Counted from the stretch's first letter, positions 10,706 through 24,200 are shown. The stretch: 64,000 nt of DNA from Sorghum bicolor (GCF_000003195.3 NC_012872.2:23460066-23524065); one strand, 5' to 3'. A program made the numbers and translations. Notes: generated by a model not told the origin, from the letters alone.

Positions 10706-12659
10706 ATGGCACTGAAGACCCTACAAGAATTCTCTGCTCCAAGCCTTGAGAACAGTCCAACTGGTCCAAGATTTGCAGTAGAAGGAGTACCCGAGTTTGA
10801 GCTCAAGTCAAGCCTCATCAATTTGGTGCAAGCTACACAATTCAGTGGAAAGGCACATGAAGATGCTAGTGCACACTTGCAGAATTTCTTAGAGATTGGG
10901 AGCACAATCCACATCAACGGAGTTGACAAAGACGTCATACTGCTTTGCCTTTTTCCATTCTCACTAGAAGGGAAAGCGAGGAAGTGGTTCTACACTCATC
11001 AAGATAACATAAACAACTGGACGAACTTGTCAGAAGCCTTTCTATCAAAGTTTTTTCCTATAGGCAAAACAACTGCCTTAAGAGGAAATATTCTCAGTTT
11101 TCAACAGTAGAAGATAGAAGCCATTTCAGAAGCATGGGAGCGTTTTCAAGGATACATATCAGATTGTCCTCACCATGGAATGGCCACATGGTTACTTATG
11201 CAGACCTTCTACCATGGATTAACCTAGAAGGCTCGTGAGTGCCTAGATGCATCTGCTAAAGGATCATTCTTGGAGCTTACAACTGGAAAAGCAGAGATAC
11301 TTTTGGATAAGATAGCAGAAAACCAAAGCTGGTGTTGCCTGATAAAGCTCAACAATGTCATCAAACTGAAGAAATACCAGAAGAAGTAAATGCATTATCA
11401 ACTAAGATGGAAAATCTGCTCCATTGGATTGACCAGAGGGCCAAGTTTAAAGAAGATCAAAGGGCCATTGAGACAGCATACAAATATCAACTAACTTTGA
11501 GTCAACCCAATAGCAAAGGTATGAACTCAGGTAATACTTTCAAGCAACTTTCATTAAAAGAGATAATTGCTCAACAAACCAAAATTAATGATGAAGTTAA
11601 ACAAAGGCTAGATACAAATGAATCATCTCTAAAAGATATACACAATAAAATGGATTTTCTATTAACTGCCTTTGATGAGCATAACGCTCTTAATAAAAGG
11701 GTAGAGCTTAAATTAATAAAGATAGCTGGTGCAGTGCCTGTTGCTACTAACATTGAGCAGGTAAAGAATATAACTACTAGAGGAGGTAAAACCACCAGAG
11801 ATCCCCATATCCAAAAGAGAAACAAAGAACATCAGCACCAGTGCAACCAGCAGTGATAGAAGAAGAAAGCCCAGTTGAAGTAGAAGATCTGTTACAACCA
11901 CCAAGAACTGGAGAAATGAGGAAAGATTTTTATGACACCAACTATTTGCCATTTCCCAGAAGAAACAGAGGACTGCAGTCAGATGAGCAGTTTGGTAAGT
12001 TTGTAGAGGTCATTCAGAAATTATATGTCAACATACCTCTGCTCGATGCCATACAGGTACCTACATATGCAAAGTACATGAGAGATATTCTTAACAAGAA
12101 GAGACCACTGCCCACCACTGAGGTTATCAAGCTGACAGAAGAATGTAGTGTGGCCATCCTCAACAAGCCACCAAGGAAGAAGGAAGATCCAGGATGCCCC
12201 ACTATTGACTGCTCGATCGAAAACCAACACTTTAACAATGCACTTTGTGATCTCGGAGCAAGTGTCAGTGTGATGCCAGTATCAGTCTACAAAAAGCTTG
12301 AGCATGCGACCCTGGAACCAACATCAATGTGCCTACAACTAGCGGATCAATCGGTTCGACACCCGTTGGGCATCACCGAGAACAGTCCAGTCAAGATCAG
12401 AGATTTCCTGATGCCAGTAGATTTCATAGTACTGGACATGAGTCCTGACTCAAAAGTGTCCATCATCCTTGGAAGGCCATTTCTGAGCACTGCCAATGCC
12501 CACATTGATGTCGGAAAAGGAGAAATCAAGTTCAACATAAACGGTCAAGAAGAACACTTCACATTCAAACCCAGACCAGAGAGAGACTCTACAGTGAAGG
12601 AAGTTCATGAAGAACCACTGGAGACACCATCTCCGGAGGAAGGTAACTCAGAAGATTAA
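10706..12659 (+). pseudogene. gag-protease of element B, broken
   Basis: The N-terminal half is a plant Ty3/gypsy Gag of Athila type (capsid core around LFPFSLEGKARKWFYTHQ). The C-terminal part (11841-12659) is a retropepsin with active site ALCDLGAS and a downstream IILGRPFLSTA motif. No zinc knuckle is visible. Comparison with the near-intact copy at 61302-63257 shows TAG codons at 11108 and 11225, both CAG in B', and a net 2-nt gain near 11330 that shifts the frame. The ATG at 10706 matches the start in B'. No RT follows: the sequence passes to a 0.9-kb spacer and then to a separate ORF. Confidence 0.88.
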
Positions 12660-13545
12660 AAGATTTGGAGGTCCGGCTTGGGGGACCTAAAAATCCCAAA
12701 CCCTCACCGGGAGGTAAATCGGTATTTATCCGCATTATTTTTCTCATGTTTAAATTCTTGCATAATTAATTCTTGCATTAGTCATATATATTCATAGCAT
12801 TAGTATAATAAGCAAAAGCCCCATATAAATAATATTCATGGTGTGTAACAACCCATATTTATTAATTATTGTGGAGGCACAAAAATATTTTCCATTATCA
12901 TTTTAATTTTCAATTCTCATAGATTTTTCTTGCATTATATTTAATAGTAACCTTCTAGAAGCATGACCCACACTCCTTGGGTCCCACATGTCATACACCA
13001 CACCTCACATACATCCCATCACATAATTTCATCCACCAATATGTTTCCACTCACCAGACATCTTTCCACCATCCAACAACCACCACACAACATTATTCTG
13101 CGTGAGATCAAAGCAAGGAAGCAAGTGGAGGAGGCACACCCAGGATGGACACCAGGAGTGGGCGCCCGCCCACCTACCAAGGGCGCCCGCCCTGCTTCCT
13201 CTTCCTCCTATAAATAGCCACCTTCTACCTCCATCCTCTCCACACAAGCACTCTAGAAAACCACACAAGTATCAGTTTCCAGAAGAGCTCTTGTAGTGAA
13301 GAGAGAAGAGAGTAGAGAGAAAGAGAAGAGTGGGAAAGAAGTTGATAGAGAGTGAGTATCACCTAGCAAGAAGTGATCCCGCTGTCTAAGCAGAAGTAAA
13401 AGTTGTTTAGGGGGAGGCTCTACCAAAATAGAAACTTGTCTTGAACGATTAACCCCTAGACTACTGATATTCCGGACAGCTGACAACTAACATTTTCTCT
13501 CACAATTTTCCACTAGTTGTGTTTTTGCCAACTTTTGTTTGCAGG
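12660..13545 (+). other. spacer between gag-pro and second ORF of B
   Basis: A polypurine-tract-like GCTTGGGGGA at 12676-12685 lies just after the gag-pro stop, followed by AT-rich noncoding sequence. Next come the paired GC module (13160-13192), a TATA (13209-13216) and a 5' untranslated region. A GAGA|GTGAGT donor-like site near 13350 and TTTTGTTTGCAG|G at 13544 could define a leader intron. Confidence 0.6.
13160..13216 (+). promoter_or_regulatory. internal promoter candidate of element B
   Basis: GGGCGCCCGCCC units at 13160-13171 and 13181-13192 (21 bp apart) are followed 17 bp later by TATAAATA at 13209-13216. The ATG of the second ORF is 330 bp downstream. The same order is present in B' (60788-60730). 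This is the same module used in the LTR, so the second ORF probably has its own transcript. Confidence 0.65.
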
Positions 13546-15078
13546 ATGTTTAAGAAGGTGAAGAATGCAGGAAAGGCTCTCAAAAACATTGGTACAAGGA
13601 GTTCAGCCCGACACTCCCCACAGCCATCAGAGATGAGCGTCGACCCGACACCCACACAAGCTCCATCATCTTCATCAGGTTAGCAAGTTAAGGTCCTTCT
13701 CAAGATAGGAGACCTTGGACTGAAGACCCGAAGGGAGAAAGAAGTATATCAGCAACTGAAGAACAAAGATTTCATTCACACCCCTACTCTTGATCCAATC
13801 TTACTACAAGAAACAGGTATGGACACTGAATTTGACATAATTTTCCAGATGTTAGGTTGGACAAATTTTTGGAATATAACTGAGCTGGGTTCTCGTCTTC
13901 TCACCCTTGAATTTCTTTGTACCTTACAATACTATGAGGGGGGAATTGTTTTTCGGATGTTCAAACAGGAAATTATGTTGTCTTGGAGAGAGCTGAGCGA
14001 CCATCTTGGTTTCTCTTCAAGATGCATCCTGAACATTGACTCCGACCTACCTAACTTTGAGAGACACCAGTTTTGGAGAGAAATATCTAGAGATAATTTT
14101 TATAGTCAAGCTCGAACCAGTGACATGGAACACCCCACTCTTAGGATGTTCCACAAATGGCTTGGGTACAATCTTTTCTATCGTGATGATATTAGGAAAG
14201 TAACAGTAGGAGATTTACAACTTTTATATGCTGCTATTAGTAAAGTACCCACTTCACCTGTGGCACTTCTAGTGTCTCATTGGCTTAGTATACCTAGTCT
14301 TCAGGGACCAGTAGGATGTACTTCAGTTATCACTCGCCTAGCCTTTAATCTTCACTTACTAGAAAACTCATCATTGGATCTCATAGAGGAATTAAGAATT
14401 TACAATGGCTATGACACATTTAGACAAGCTCGGATGTTAAAGAAAGAGGGGAATGTAATGTATATGCTATATGATGATAAAGGCAAGATTCGGTTACCTA
14501 ACCCGAACCTTGGACTCTACGTTGTTCAAAATCTTTTGATTGAGATTGCAGCAACACCAGTGAACCAGAGAGCTCCACAACGAGTGGCATCTGAAAGGAT
14601 GACCACCCATCGAGAACGCACCTGGTATGGAGCTAACCCTGGACTAGAAGAAGCAGCGCACCTGCATTATTGTGATTACAACCCTCGAGTCCTTCGAGAC
14701 CTATGGGTTCGTCATGCGCAACCACAAGAGCCAACAGAGGAGACATGGCCGGAGAGCCAAGATCACCAGAGCACAAACCCGCCTTTTCATACGGGCAGGT
14801 ACTCCACTGATCCATATGGAGCTTCAGGATCTAGACCTCCACCCCAATTTGATGCAGGAACATACTCCGACGCCTCCTACGCTTTCACGAATGACTACTA
14901 TCAAGAGGCCGGTGCTTTCTTCACTCGTACCGACAACACCCTCCTCGACATCCAAAACACGCAAGCAGAACATGGAAGACTCCTGGAAGAGCAACAAAAA
15001 TGGAACCAGGACCATGCCGCTGCAGTGCAAGAACTGAGACAAGATACAACAACAATGAATGACAACATCACAACCATG

Positions 15079-15083
15079 ATGCG
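15079..15083. repeat. target-site duplication ATGCG of element A (left)
   Basis: ATGCG precedes the LTR and recurs at 37963-37967. Removing A and one copy restores the end of the second ORF of B exactly as in B'. Confidence 0.95.
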
Positions 15084-17669
15084 TGTAACAAAACTGACCA
15101 AATTATAAGAGATTAAGCCTAACAGCGACCATTTGCATAGTCAAACCATTAGGCTTAAGCCCATATAATCCCGGTAGTCCGTGAAATCTTGAAGGATTTC
15201 AAACCACACATCGTACAACAGCCAAGATCGTAATAAGTTTAGCGGTCGCCATCCACAAATACATCCAGATTACAACATTCATAAAACACATCGGAGTTCT
15301 AAAAATTATTACAAACCAAGTTCTTCAAGTAGCGGAAGCTTCAAAGTTCGAAAATACAACATACACTCTTAGTCTGATACAGTGCCATAGTTCGGTCATT
15401 CCCACAAAAGCAAAAGGAGAGACGGAGTGACCATCGCCCTTGGTCTAGTCATCACCCATGGCTGGGTACAGACAGAGGATGCAATAACCATAGTACATTT
15501 GACCATCTGCAAAACAACATGGGAGTAGAACCCTGAGTACGAGAAGGTACTCAGCTAGACTTACCCGTCATAAACTTAAAATAAAGACTCATCAAGGATC
15601 ATGAAGGCTATATAGTGGGGTAGCTGACAACCATTTTTGCAAAACCGCAGGATTTTACTATCATAACCTTCATAAGTCTTTCTTCTTTTAATTTGCTCAA
15701 GTTGAAAGTATCATTACCTATCATCTAGCTTTGCACCTGCACTATTACAAGCAAGTATAAGGCTATGATAGTACCTCATCATAGCATTCATAAACCATTT
15801 GTCATTATAACCCAAGTCTTCCCTAGTCCTTACTACGAGGACGAAGCTCATGTCAAGTGCTCACTATCCAGGAGTGATGACGATTCGAATCGATTTCTAA
15901 CCAGCTGGCGAGGTATTCCCCACACAAACCACACTCACTGATCAAGTGAGCTACAGATCACCGTATTACACTATCCAGGACCAATTCGTGGGTTCGGCAG
16001 GCACCGCCAGTACCCGAGGACCGTTCCGGCGACCGAGGTATCCAAGGTATACCAAGGTTGCGCGCCGCGCCCTCGTCGTTCTCCTAAACCATCACCAATA
16101 CAGCGCATGGCGGCTCGATTCCCGGCCCGGATAGTGTTCAGGCTTCGCGGTCGGAACGACTTATCCTTCCAGTTAAGTGTGGGGCATGCGTTCAACATGA
16201 CAAGAGGGCCGTCAACGATCGGTCCTTAATCGACGTAGGCAGGGGCACTATGGTCAACCCACCATAAGACCCTGCCCGGTCTCCAGTTACATTCCACACT
16301 TGGTTATTCTTTTCCCCAAGCAACCAAGGCTTAATCAAGCAGGTATCCACCTATTTCTCGCAGGTGACAGGAAATCACCCGACTTCTACCGGACTTAGCA
16401 AGCTAAGCATAGACTCCGTGCCTATCTACATAGGACAATGTAGGTGAACGAGTAGGGGTAACAAGGAGTGTATATGCATCAACGGTATCAATCAAATCCT
16501 ATCACTTAGATGCAATATAGTAGAACAATTATAGTGCATCATATAAGTTAGCGAGAATAGGGAGACTTAGAATGCTCTGGGGCTTGCCTTTCTCAAACGT
16601 GCTGGGTCGGTGATCCGGACACTCCTGCAGCTCCTCTCCGGGTTCCTGTGCTTCCGGAGGTTCCTGCTCCTGAATCTCCTCAGGTTCCTCGGGTCCCACT
16701 TCGTTCTCCTGCGTGCCTGTATGATGCATGTGTGCTTATGAGTGGAGTGCGAGATGCCCGAGTGGATGCTTGTATGAGAAAGTACCAAAGGAGTCATGAC
16801 ATGACGCATATGTAATGTACTCGGTCATGCTCATTACAAGGTAGTCCACATCATCCAAGAACAAACAATTGAATCAAACATCTATTGCATTCCCTTCTTT
16901 AAATATGTTTCAAATGCAACCAGCAACCCACATGATGCTTCAAAGATACACCAAACCCAACTTATTCTATTCAACCTATATATACAACGATTCATAATTT
17001 TCTTTATTCATTTCTAGGCCCATTAAAATTCACATGCAGTTCTGTTCATCAATAAATTCCACAAAAATTACAGGAGACTACCAGTCAAGCATAGAGTCTA
17101 CTGCAAAATTTTCATAATTTTTGGATACTTATTTTGAGCCACAAAAATCACAAGATTAATTCATAGGGTAAGTATAATTATTCTACTGTGATATAAGTGT
17201 CAAACAACAGATTTCATATTTTTACAATTTGTCTAACATCATAAGAAACACCCACAAAATTTTCCAGATTTATTGCATGATCCAATTAATTATTAAAAAT
17301 CATAAATCACTGCCATGCAAGCATTTAAATTACCATAAATTCATTTATACACCAAATAATATGTAGCAATATTTTCCCAGTGAGTAAACATACATGCAGA
17401 GCCAACAAATCAAGTTTCTCATTTTTCTGAACCATATTATATTTACTATGCATTTTCCAAGTTTAGCAAAAGCATGGATTAAATATATTCATTCAGAAAA
17501 GTTACTCAAACATGACATGCAATTACAACAAACTATAGATCTGGAAATATAGAGCACACCAAAATTTATTTCATCCAATTTGGAGCTGTAGAACTCAAGA
17601 TATAAATTTTACAAGTTTTGAATCAATTTCTAGAAATCATTTATTCAAGAAAACCGACGAAAAAGGCTA

Positions 17670-17674
17670 CGCGT
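17670..17674. repeat. target-site duplication CGCGT of element E (left)
   Basis: CGCGT flanks E on the left here and on the right at 26992-26996. The undisturbed right LTR of A reads CGCGC at the same place. Confidence 0.93.
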
Positions 17675-18907
17675 TGTTGATATTTGGGAACGCAATAAGG
17701 AATTGATCCACAAGCGCACGGATATCGGTGAGCATTTCACCCGGAAAATTATCCAGAGTATCGTATTTATTTTTTTACCACTAGGAGAAAGAGTGCATCT
17801 GACTAACCGGTCTATTACTACTAACCTTTAGGCACAAAGAATGTCTTTCGATGTGAGTGAAAAATAGAGAAGACTGCAACTGTAGTCTCCTTCTAACCTT
17901 GGTAAGGATGATCTACTGTTCTAATGGGGAGGCTAACGGAATCTAGACACCACAAAGGATGTTCGACCCGCACCTATAAACCCTATCCTTCCTGCTAACG
18001 AGATGTGATCTACAAAGGTAGCTCGGAAATGTCACGTTCCTCACTACTACCACGGTCCAGCTAGTCAGGGAATATCTATGAGTACCCCAGCCTAAACACC
18101 ACGTTTACGCCAGCAATGATTACTCTAAACTCTACGCGAAGAGATTAAAGTAAACTCATAAACCATAAGAACAATAAAACAAGAACTTACTAGAATTTAG
18201 AAGTCAAATTACTGAAGAATCCTAGGAGCAAGCTTCGGGTTAGGAGAACTTGATCCCGCAGGTACAAGCTTGGAGTAGACACCGACAGGCCGGGTTTCCT
18301 CCACTCTACACCTCCACTCTATATCTCTCAATCTAGTAGAAACTAGAAGATCTATTTCTACCTTACATTGATTGCTAAGCCTAAAAAGAAATATTAATTA
18401 GAGAAGAGGTTTTCCTTCGAGGGCACCCCTCAGTCTCTATGATAATTTCTTCATGTCTTCCAGGGGCCAGGGGGGCCTCGCTTATATAGTCCTCCCCTTC
18501 TATGCGTTTTTGGGTCGATAGCCGAGGTGGTACTATGTTTTTCTTGATCCAATAGGTCGGTGGAATATCCCGAGCGAAGGAGTCCTGAATTGGCTCCAGC
18601 AGGGGGGCGGGCGCCCAGGCTACCAGGGCGGGCGCCCTGGGCCTGGCCCAGCTTTGCCTCCGCTTCGGTCTCGTGGCTTCTGGAGTCTTCTAGATGATGT
18701 AAAATTGCGCGGTGCGTTGATATCTCTATGTAATCCTGACATGTGGGCCTTTCTTCCTTATTTCCTGATAACCCCCTGCAGAAATAGATAAACAACAAAA
18801 CTCGTGGAATTCTGTCAGATCAAACCCTAATTCTATGTGCTGGTTGCATATTGGTTCTTTCTTTTGTTTATTTGATAATTAAAATTGATACTTAAGAACC
18901 GTCAACA
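17675..18907 (-). mobile_element. 3' LTR of element E
   Basis: 1233 bp. On the minus strand it begins TGTTGACGGTTCTTAAGT and ends ATATCAACA. The minus-strand TATA (CTATATAAG) lies at 18482-18489, about 116 bp downstream of the paired GC sites at 18605-18637. An open frame at 18798-18451 lies across the promoter and is not considered a gene. Confidence 0.93.
18605..18637 (-). promoter_or_regulatory. paired GGGCGCCCGCCC module, 3' LTR of E
   Basis: Units at 18605-18616 and 18626-18637, 21 bp apart, both perfect. Spacer bases differ from those of B. Confidence 0.75.
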
Positions 18908-20201
18908 AATACCCCCATACTTAGGCTTTTACTCGTCCTCGAGAAAAGGATGGTTAAGAAAAATATCTGGGGTAAAACATTTTAAAGCATTTTATATTTG
19001 TAGGGTGTTAAAATTTCCACTGTGTACCATAGTCAGGGAAGTATATGATTAAGAGTAAAGATCCTTTCTTCTCAATCCTGTCACTTGGAGTTTTTGTATA
19101 TTTTTAAAAGAAAGTTAGCATACCTTTTTATCCTCATAGGTTCTCTCAGATCACTCATTATCTTTTATATATATCTCACTGATGTTGTTTTAATTTTGCA
19201 AGAATTCTCAAGCATACTTACTTTGCATTTATTGCCTGATCAAAACGGGATCCAAGGAGGGGAATGTCATACTCTTAGATCAAAGACTTTAAAAACTTTG
19301 TCAACTCTTGCTGGCATATTGCTTATTAGAGGGACCATGGGCTATCATATTTTTTTTTAAGTGGATACCGAGGTACCCCTAATTCTACTGCCGGACACTT
19401 GTCCATTTTTTCTGCGAGGTTGTCGAGCACTTGCTCCTTTTTATTTCCTCGAAATATCTTCTATTTTTGCATAGCCCATGCCTCTAATGCAATAATACTT
19501 CGAAAGAGTGAATCTTTCTGAAATAATGTCTTGATCTTGGGAGCATGATAAATCTCTCAACAAGGGTCTAACTTATTTTGAACAAACTCAATACAGAGCA
19601 GATAGCTTTTATAATCATAATTAATATTTCAGTTTTATCACGCATATAAAACACTGAGGATGGTAGCTAGGAATTTGAATATTTTGAAATAAATTCTCCA
19701 AGCAACAATGATATCAAGAATAAGAAACTTATACTCTATCATCACATATTCCATTTGACTTAAGTAACACAGGGTTTTAAAATGATTTTATAATAATTGC
19801 AAGTTTTCAGGAAATATCACAGATTGAGATTAATCATGATTAGAAATATTTTAATCTTTTTAATTTATCATGTCGGAAACAGTAATCTGCATAATCCAAA
19901 ATATGTGTAAAGTAAAGTGTGCAGAGTGTGTACCTGAATCGTGGAGTGGTGTAGTCGGAGTGTGTTTGGCATGTTGAGGGATCTCCCCCATACTTGTTTT
20001 CTGCTTTCTTGCACAAAAATAAAGTAGAGACACACAAAACATAATAATAATAATACTCTTTATTGATCTTGAGGCATTTATTACAAAAGACTGATAGCAA
20101 ACTGATAACAAACTGATAATAATAGCAAACTTATAAAAGCAAACTTAAACCGAATTTAAAGATAGATAAGATGTATTGCCTCAAGGTCTAATCTAGATAA
20201 C
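18908..20201 (-). other. 3' noncoding region of element E with palindromes and PPT-like tracts
   Basis: No convincing gene. It holds a purine-rich tract at the LTR edge (GTATGGGGGT, complement of 18910-18920), a second GTATGGGGGA at 19984-19993 and two palindromes: GGACACTTGTCC (19393-19404) and GAGCACTTGCTC (19425-19436). The stretch around 19370-19480 is homologous to the 3' noncoding region of B at about 38720-38900. A plus-strand frame at 19085-19360 is incidental. Confidence 0.65.
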
Positions 20202-20831
20202 TTAGCGGCGCTCTAATTCTTTGATCTTCTTGTTGGCACTGGCAAGATCCTGCCTAAGGCCTAGTATAACGGTGTTGTGGTTAGAGAGCTGCCTAGTGAG
20301 GGAATTAATCGAGGACTGGAGGTCTATGATAATTCTATCTAGCCTGCGAACTTCCTCATCAATATCCATTATAGTCTTGCGACGCTTGGGAGGTGTCTCA
20401 AAAGCATTGAGAGCGTGCTTCGGGGCTGCCTTTGGAGGGATAAAACGGACTTTGGCTGCTCTAATCCCTTCAAAGTAAGGCCTTTCCTCCTCCGTAGTGT
20501 AGCGAACGCTACTGATCTCGCCGCTCCGGTTGGTCTTGACTCCAACGACCCTCTCATTGGGTCTAGGTGGAAGGACTCTTGTGCCGATTGGCACCTTGAT
20601 AGTGGTCCTCGTCTTAGATGATGATCCTTTGAGGAGTAGGGGTTGTGGTGGTGCGGTGAGAACTGGTTGAGCATGGTAAGATTGGGCGGAGCCGCGTTGG
20701 CGTAATGGTATGGCTTCTAGCTGACGCTCTGTGTTGGCCGGGACGAGAGCACGGGCATCGGGGTCTCCCACTGGCTCCATGTTGAGGTTGAAGGGGACGA
20801 CTTCCCAATCATCGTGGTACTTCTCGGCCAT
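20202..20831 (-). CDS. extra ORF of element E: proline-rich, coiled-coil protein
   Basis: Complete 209-residue ORF in the env position, after pol and before the 3' LTR. The N-terminal two thirds are Pro/Arg-rich and probably disordered. PPKRRK at residues 147-152 is a likely nuclear localisation signal. Residues 156-209 form a heptad-patterned coiled coil (VRRLDRIIIDLQSSINSLTR). There is no signal peptide or transmembrane segment, so it is not a classical envelope. ATG at 20831 is the first Met; a minus-strand TATA (CTATATAAAC, 20939-20949) sits about 110 bp upstream, arguing for its own transcript. Function unknown; a nuclear or RNA-binding accessory is possible. It is unrelated by eye to the second ORF of B. 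Confidence 0.75.
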   Translation of the reverse strand: MAEKYHDDWEVVPFNLNMEPVGDPDARALVPANTERQLEAIPLRQRGSAQSYHAQPVLTAPPQPLLLKGSSSKTRTTIKVPIGTRVLPPRPNERVVGVKTNRSGEISSVRYTTEEERPYFEGIRAAKVRFIPPKAAPKHALNAFETPPKRRKTIMDIDEEVRRLDRIIIDLQSSINSLTRQLSNHNTVILGLRQDLASANKKIKELERR

Positions 20832-21232
20832 TGGAGTAGCAAGGAAATAAAATTTTAATTAAAGACGAGCTAATCAAGCTCTAATTGAAGGAGAGAAAGC
20901 TTGAGGGCTTGGTGTTTGAAAACTGTGGTCAGGGGTCTGTTTATATAGGGGTCAAAAGGGTGCCTCTATGGGTTGTTCGGGTTACTCCCGTCGACTTGCG
21001 TTGGAAACTTTCCATCCGAGGGATTATTCGGATCACCCTAAGTGCATTTTCCATAACAGAGAAAGTCGGGACCGAGGGGGAACAGGGGCAGGGCGCCCGC
21101 CCACTTGACCTGGGCGCCCGCCCTCTCTCTGGCCCCTCTGTGGGCCCACTTTTCCGAGCGTGTTTCTAGATGCGAAATTATTTAGAAAAATATATATATG
21201 ACCCAAAACCATCAGACCAAAAGTGTCGGGCT
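20832..21232 (-). promoter_or_regulatory. promoter region of the extra ORF of element E
   Basis: It contains a TATA (20939-20949, minus strand) and, about 145 bp further upstream, the paired GC units at 21091-21102 and 21112-21123 (21 bp apart). The pair is in the opposite orientation relative to E compared with the LTR copies. The plus-strand frame 20885-21169 crosses this region and is likely incidental. Confidence 0.6.
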
Positions 21233-24200
21233 CTAATTCTCTATGGGAAGGTAAAAATGGACTACATCTATTTCTTCAAATTCCTCATTGGGCTCTAAAA
21301 ATAATTTAAGACGTTGACCATTTACCTTGAATAACGTACCTTCGTTATTTTGAAGTGTGATAGCTCCGTGGGATGATGAATTGATTAACTTGAATGGTCC
21401 TTCCCATTTGCTCCGGAGTTTTCCATGCCCGAAAAGCTTCACCCTGGAATTAAAAAGTAATACCTTATCTCCGGGTGTGAACTCCTTCTTCTTGATTCTC
21501 TTGTCATGCCACCTCTTGACTCTTTCTTTGTAGATTTTTGAATTGTGATATGCCTTCTCTCGCCATTCTTCCAATTCTGATAATTGCATTCTTCTATAAT
21601 CTCCAGCAACATCTAGGTCCATATTCCATCTCTTTATGGCCCAGTGTGCTTTGAACTCTAGTTCAACAGGTAGATGGCAAGTCTTCCCGTACACCAATTG
21701 GTATGGAGACATTCCGATTGGGGTCTTATATGCTGTCCGGTATGCCCAGAGTGCATCGGGTAACTTGTCTTTCCACGCCGTTCCCATTTCATTTACTGTC
21801 TTCTGAAGAATATTCTTGATTTGTTTGTTGAAGTCTCTGCTTGGCCACTTGTCTGAGGATGATAAGGGGTAGCGACATTGTGACGGATTCCATGTCTTGA
21901 TAGATATTGCTTGAAACGTTTGTCGATGAAGTGTGCTCCTCCATCACTTATCACTACTCTGAGAACTCCAAATCTTGGAAATATAATTTCTTCAAACATC
22001 CTCTTTGAACTGACGTTGTCGGCATGCTTGCAAGGTAATGCTTCTACCCACTTGGAGACATAGTCAACCGCCACCAAGATGTACTCGCACTTCTTTGATG
22101 GAGGAAATGGACCCATGTAGTCTATTCCCCAGACATCAAAGAGCTCAATCTGAAGGTTGTTGGTGAGTGGCATTGCATCCCTTGTATTTATGTTTCCGTG
22201 CCTTTGACATGGCCCACATCTTCTGATATATTGCTTCGTGTCTTCATACAATGTAGGCCAATAGAATCCACACTGCCAGATCTTTGAATGTGTACGGAAT
22301 GCTCCATAATGACCTCCATATGGTGATAAATGACATCTGTCGATGATCTTCCATCCTTCCTCAGTGGTCACACATCTCCTGAGTAAGCCATCAGAGCATA
22401 CTCGGAAGAGGTATGGCTCATCCCATATATGTGAACGACTTTCTTGAGTAAGCTTCTTCTTGTTTGCTCCTGGTGGTACATACCCTGAAACCATAAAATT
22501 AACAATATCTGCATACCAAGGGTCAGACCTCTTAATCCCGTAGAGCATGTCGTCCCGGAGTGAATCATTGATAGGGGTTTCCTGTGGACTCTTAAAATAC
22601 ATTCTAGACAAGTGATCAGCAACAGAATTTTCTACTCCTTTTTTATCTTTTATTTCTAAGTCAAATTCTTGGAGTAATAAGATCCATCTAATCAGGCGAG
22701 GTTTAGCATCTTTTTTAGTGAGCAAATATTTTAATGCAGCATGATCAGTGTAAACAATTATTTTAGCTCCAACTAAATAAGATCTAAATTTATCAATGGC
22801 AAAGACAACAGCTAGAAGCTCTTTTTCAGTGGTTGCATAATAAAGTTGAGCTCCTGTCAAAGTTTTACTGGCATAAGCAATTGCATGATGCTTCTTACCT
22901 TTAGTTTGTCCCAATACTGCCCCCACAGCATAATCACTAGCATCACACATAATTTCAAAAGGCAACGACCAATCAGGGGGTTGAATGATTGGTGCAGAGA
23001 TGAGTGCTTTCTTTAATAAATTGAAAGATGTTAGACATGCATCATCAAATTCGAAAGGAGCATCCTTGGCTAGCAAAAGAGTAAGTGGTCTAGCAATAAA
23101 TGAAAAATCTTTTATGAATCTACGATAAAAACCAGCATGGCCAAGAAAGCTTCGAATTCCTTTTATATTCACAGGTGGAGGTAGCTGTTCAATTACTTCA
23201 ATTTTAGCTTTGTCTACCTCGATCCCTCTTTCAGACACTAAGTGTCCTAGCACTATTCCTTCTCTAACCATAAAATGACATTTTTCCCAATTAAGGATTA
23301 AGTGCTTTTCTTCACATCTTTGCAAAACCTTGTCTAAGTTTTCAAGACAACTATCAAAAGTTTTTCCATAAACAGAGAAATCATCCATGAAAACTTCCAT
23401 AATCTCTTCAATCATATCAGAAAATATAGACATCATGCATCTTTGAAAAGAAGCTGGTGCATTACATAACCCAAAAGACATTCTACGGTAAGCATAAGTT
23501 CCATATGGGCATGTAAAGGTGGTTTTGCTTTGATCATCAGGATGGATCGGGATTTGGTGATATCCTGAATATCCATCTAAGAAACAAAAGAATGAATGGT
23601 TTGCTAACCGCTCTAGCATCTCATCTATGAAAGGTAAAGGAAAGTGATCCTTTCTCGTGGCTTTGTTTAATTTTCTATAGTCTATGCACATCCGCCATCC
23701 TGTGACGGTGCGTTGCGGAATTAGCTCATTCTTTTCATTCATAATAACTGTCATGCCTCCATTTTTAGGCACAACTTGTACTGGGCTTACCCACTCACTG
23801 TGCGGCATAGGATATATAATCCCTGCATGCAGCAACTTTATAACTTCCTTTTTAACTACCTCTCTCATAGTGTTGTTAAGTCTACGTTGGGGTTCTCGAG
23901 AGGGTGTAACAGAAGGATCTGTTGGAATACGATGGGTACAAATCATAGGACTGATTCCTGTAAGGTCTTGAAGTGAGTAGCCGAAAACTGAGTGATGTTT
24001 CTCAAGAACGGTCTTTAATCGCAGAGTTTGATCCTGATTGAGTTTATCGCTAATGATCATAGGGAATTCTGGATTATTGTTTAGGAAAGCATAGGTAAGA
24101 CCGGGTGGTAAAGTTTTAAGCTCTATAGGGGGTCTAGGTGTTTCTGCAAACTCATCTAAGGGTTCAGGCTCGGAAGGTTCGTCTTCTTCTTCTGTGAAGA

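Noticed and set aside
18451..18798. 115-codon ORF in the LTR of E
   Set aside because: It spans the paired GC sites and the TATA, so it would not be in the LTR transcript; its openness reflects GC content.
20202..20831. Envelope glycoprotein in element E
   Set aside because: No signal peptide, transmembrane segment or cysteine pattern; the sequence is basic and coiled-coil.
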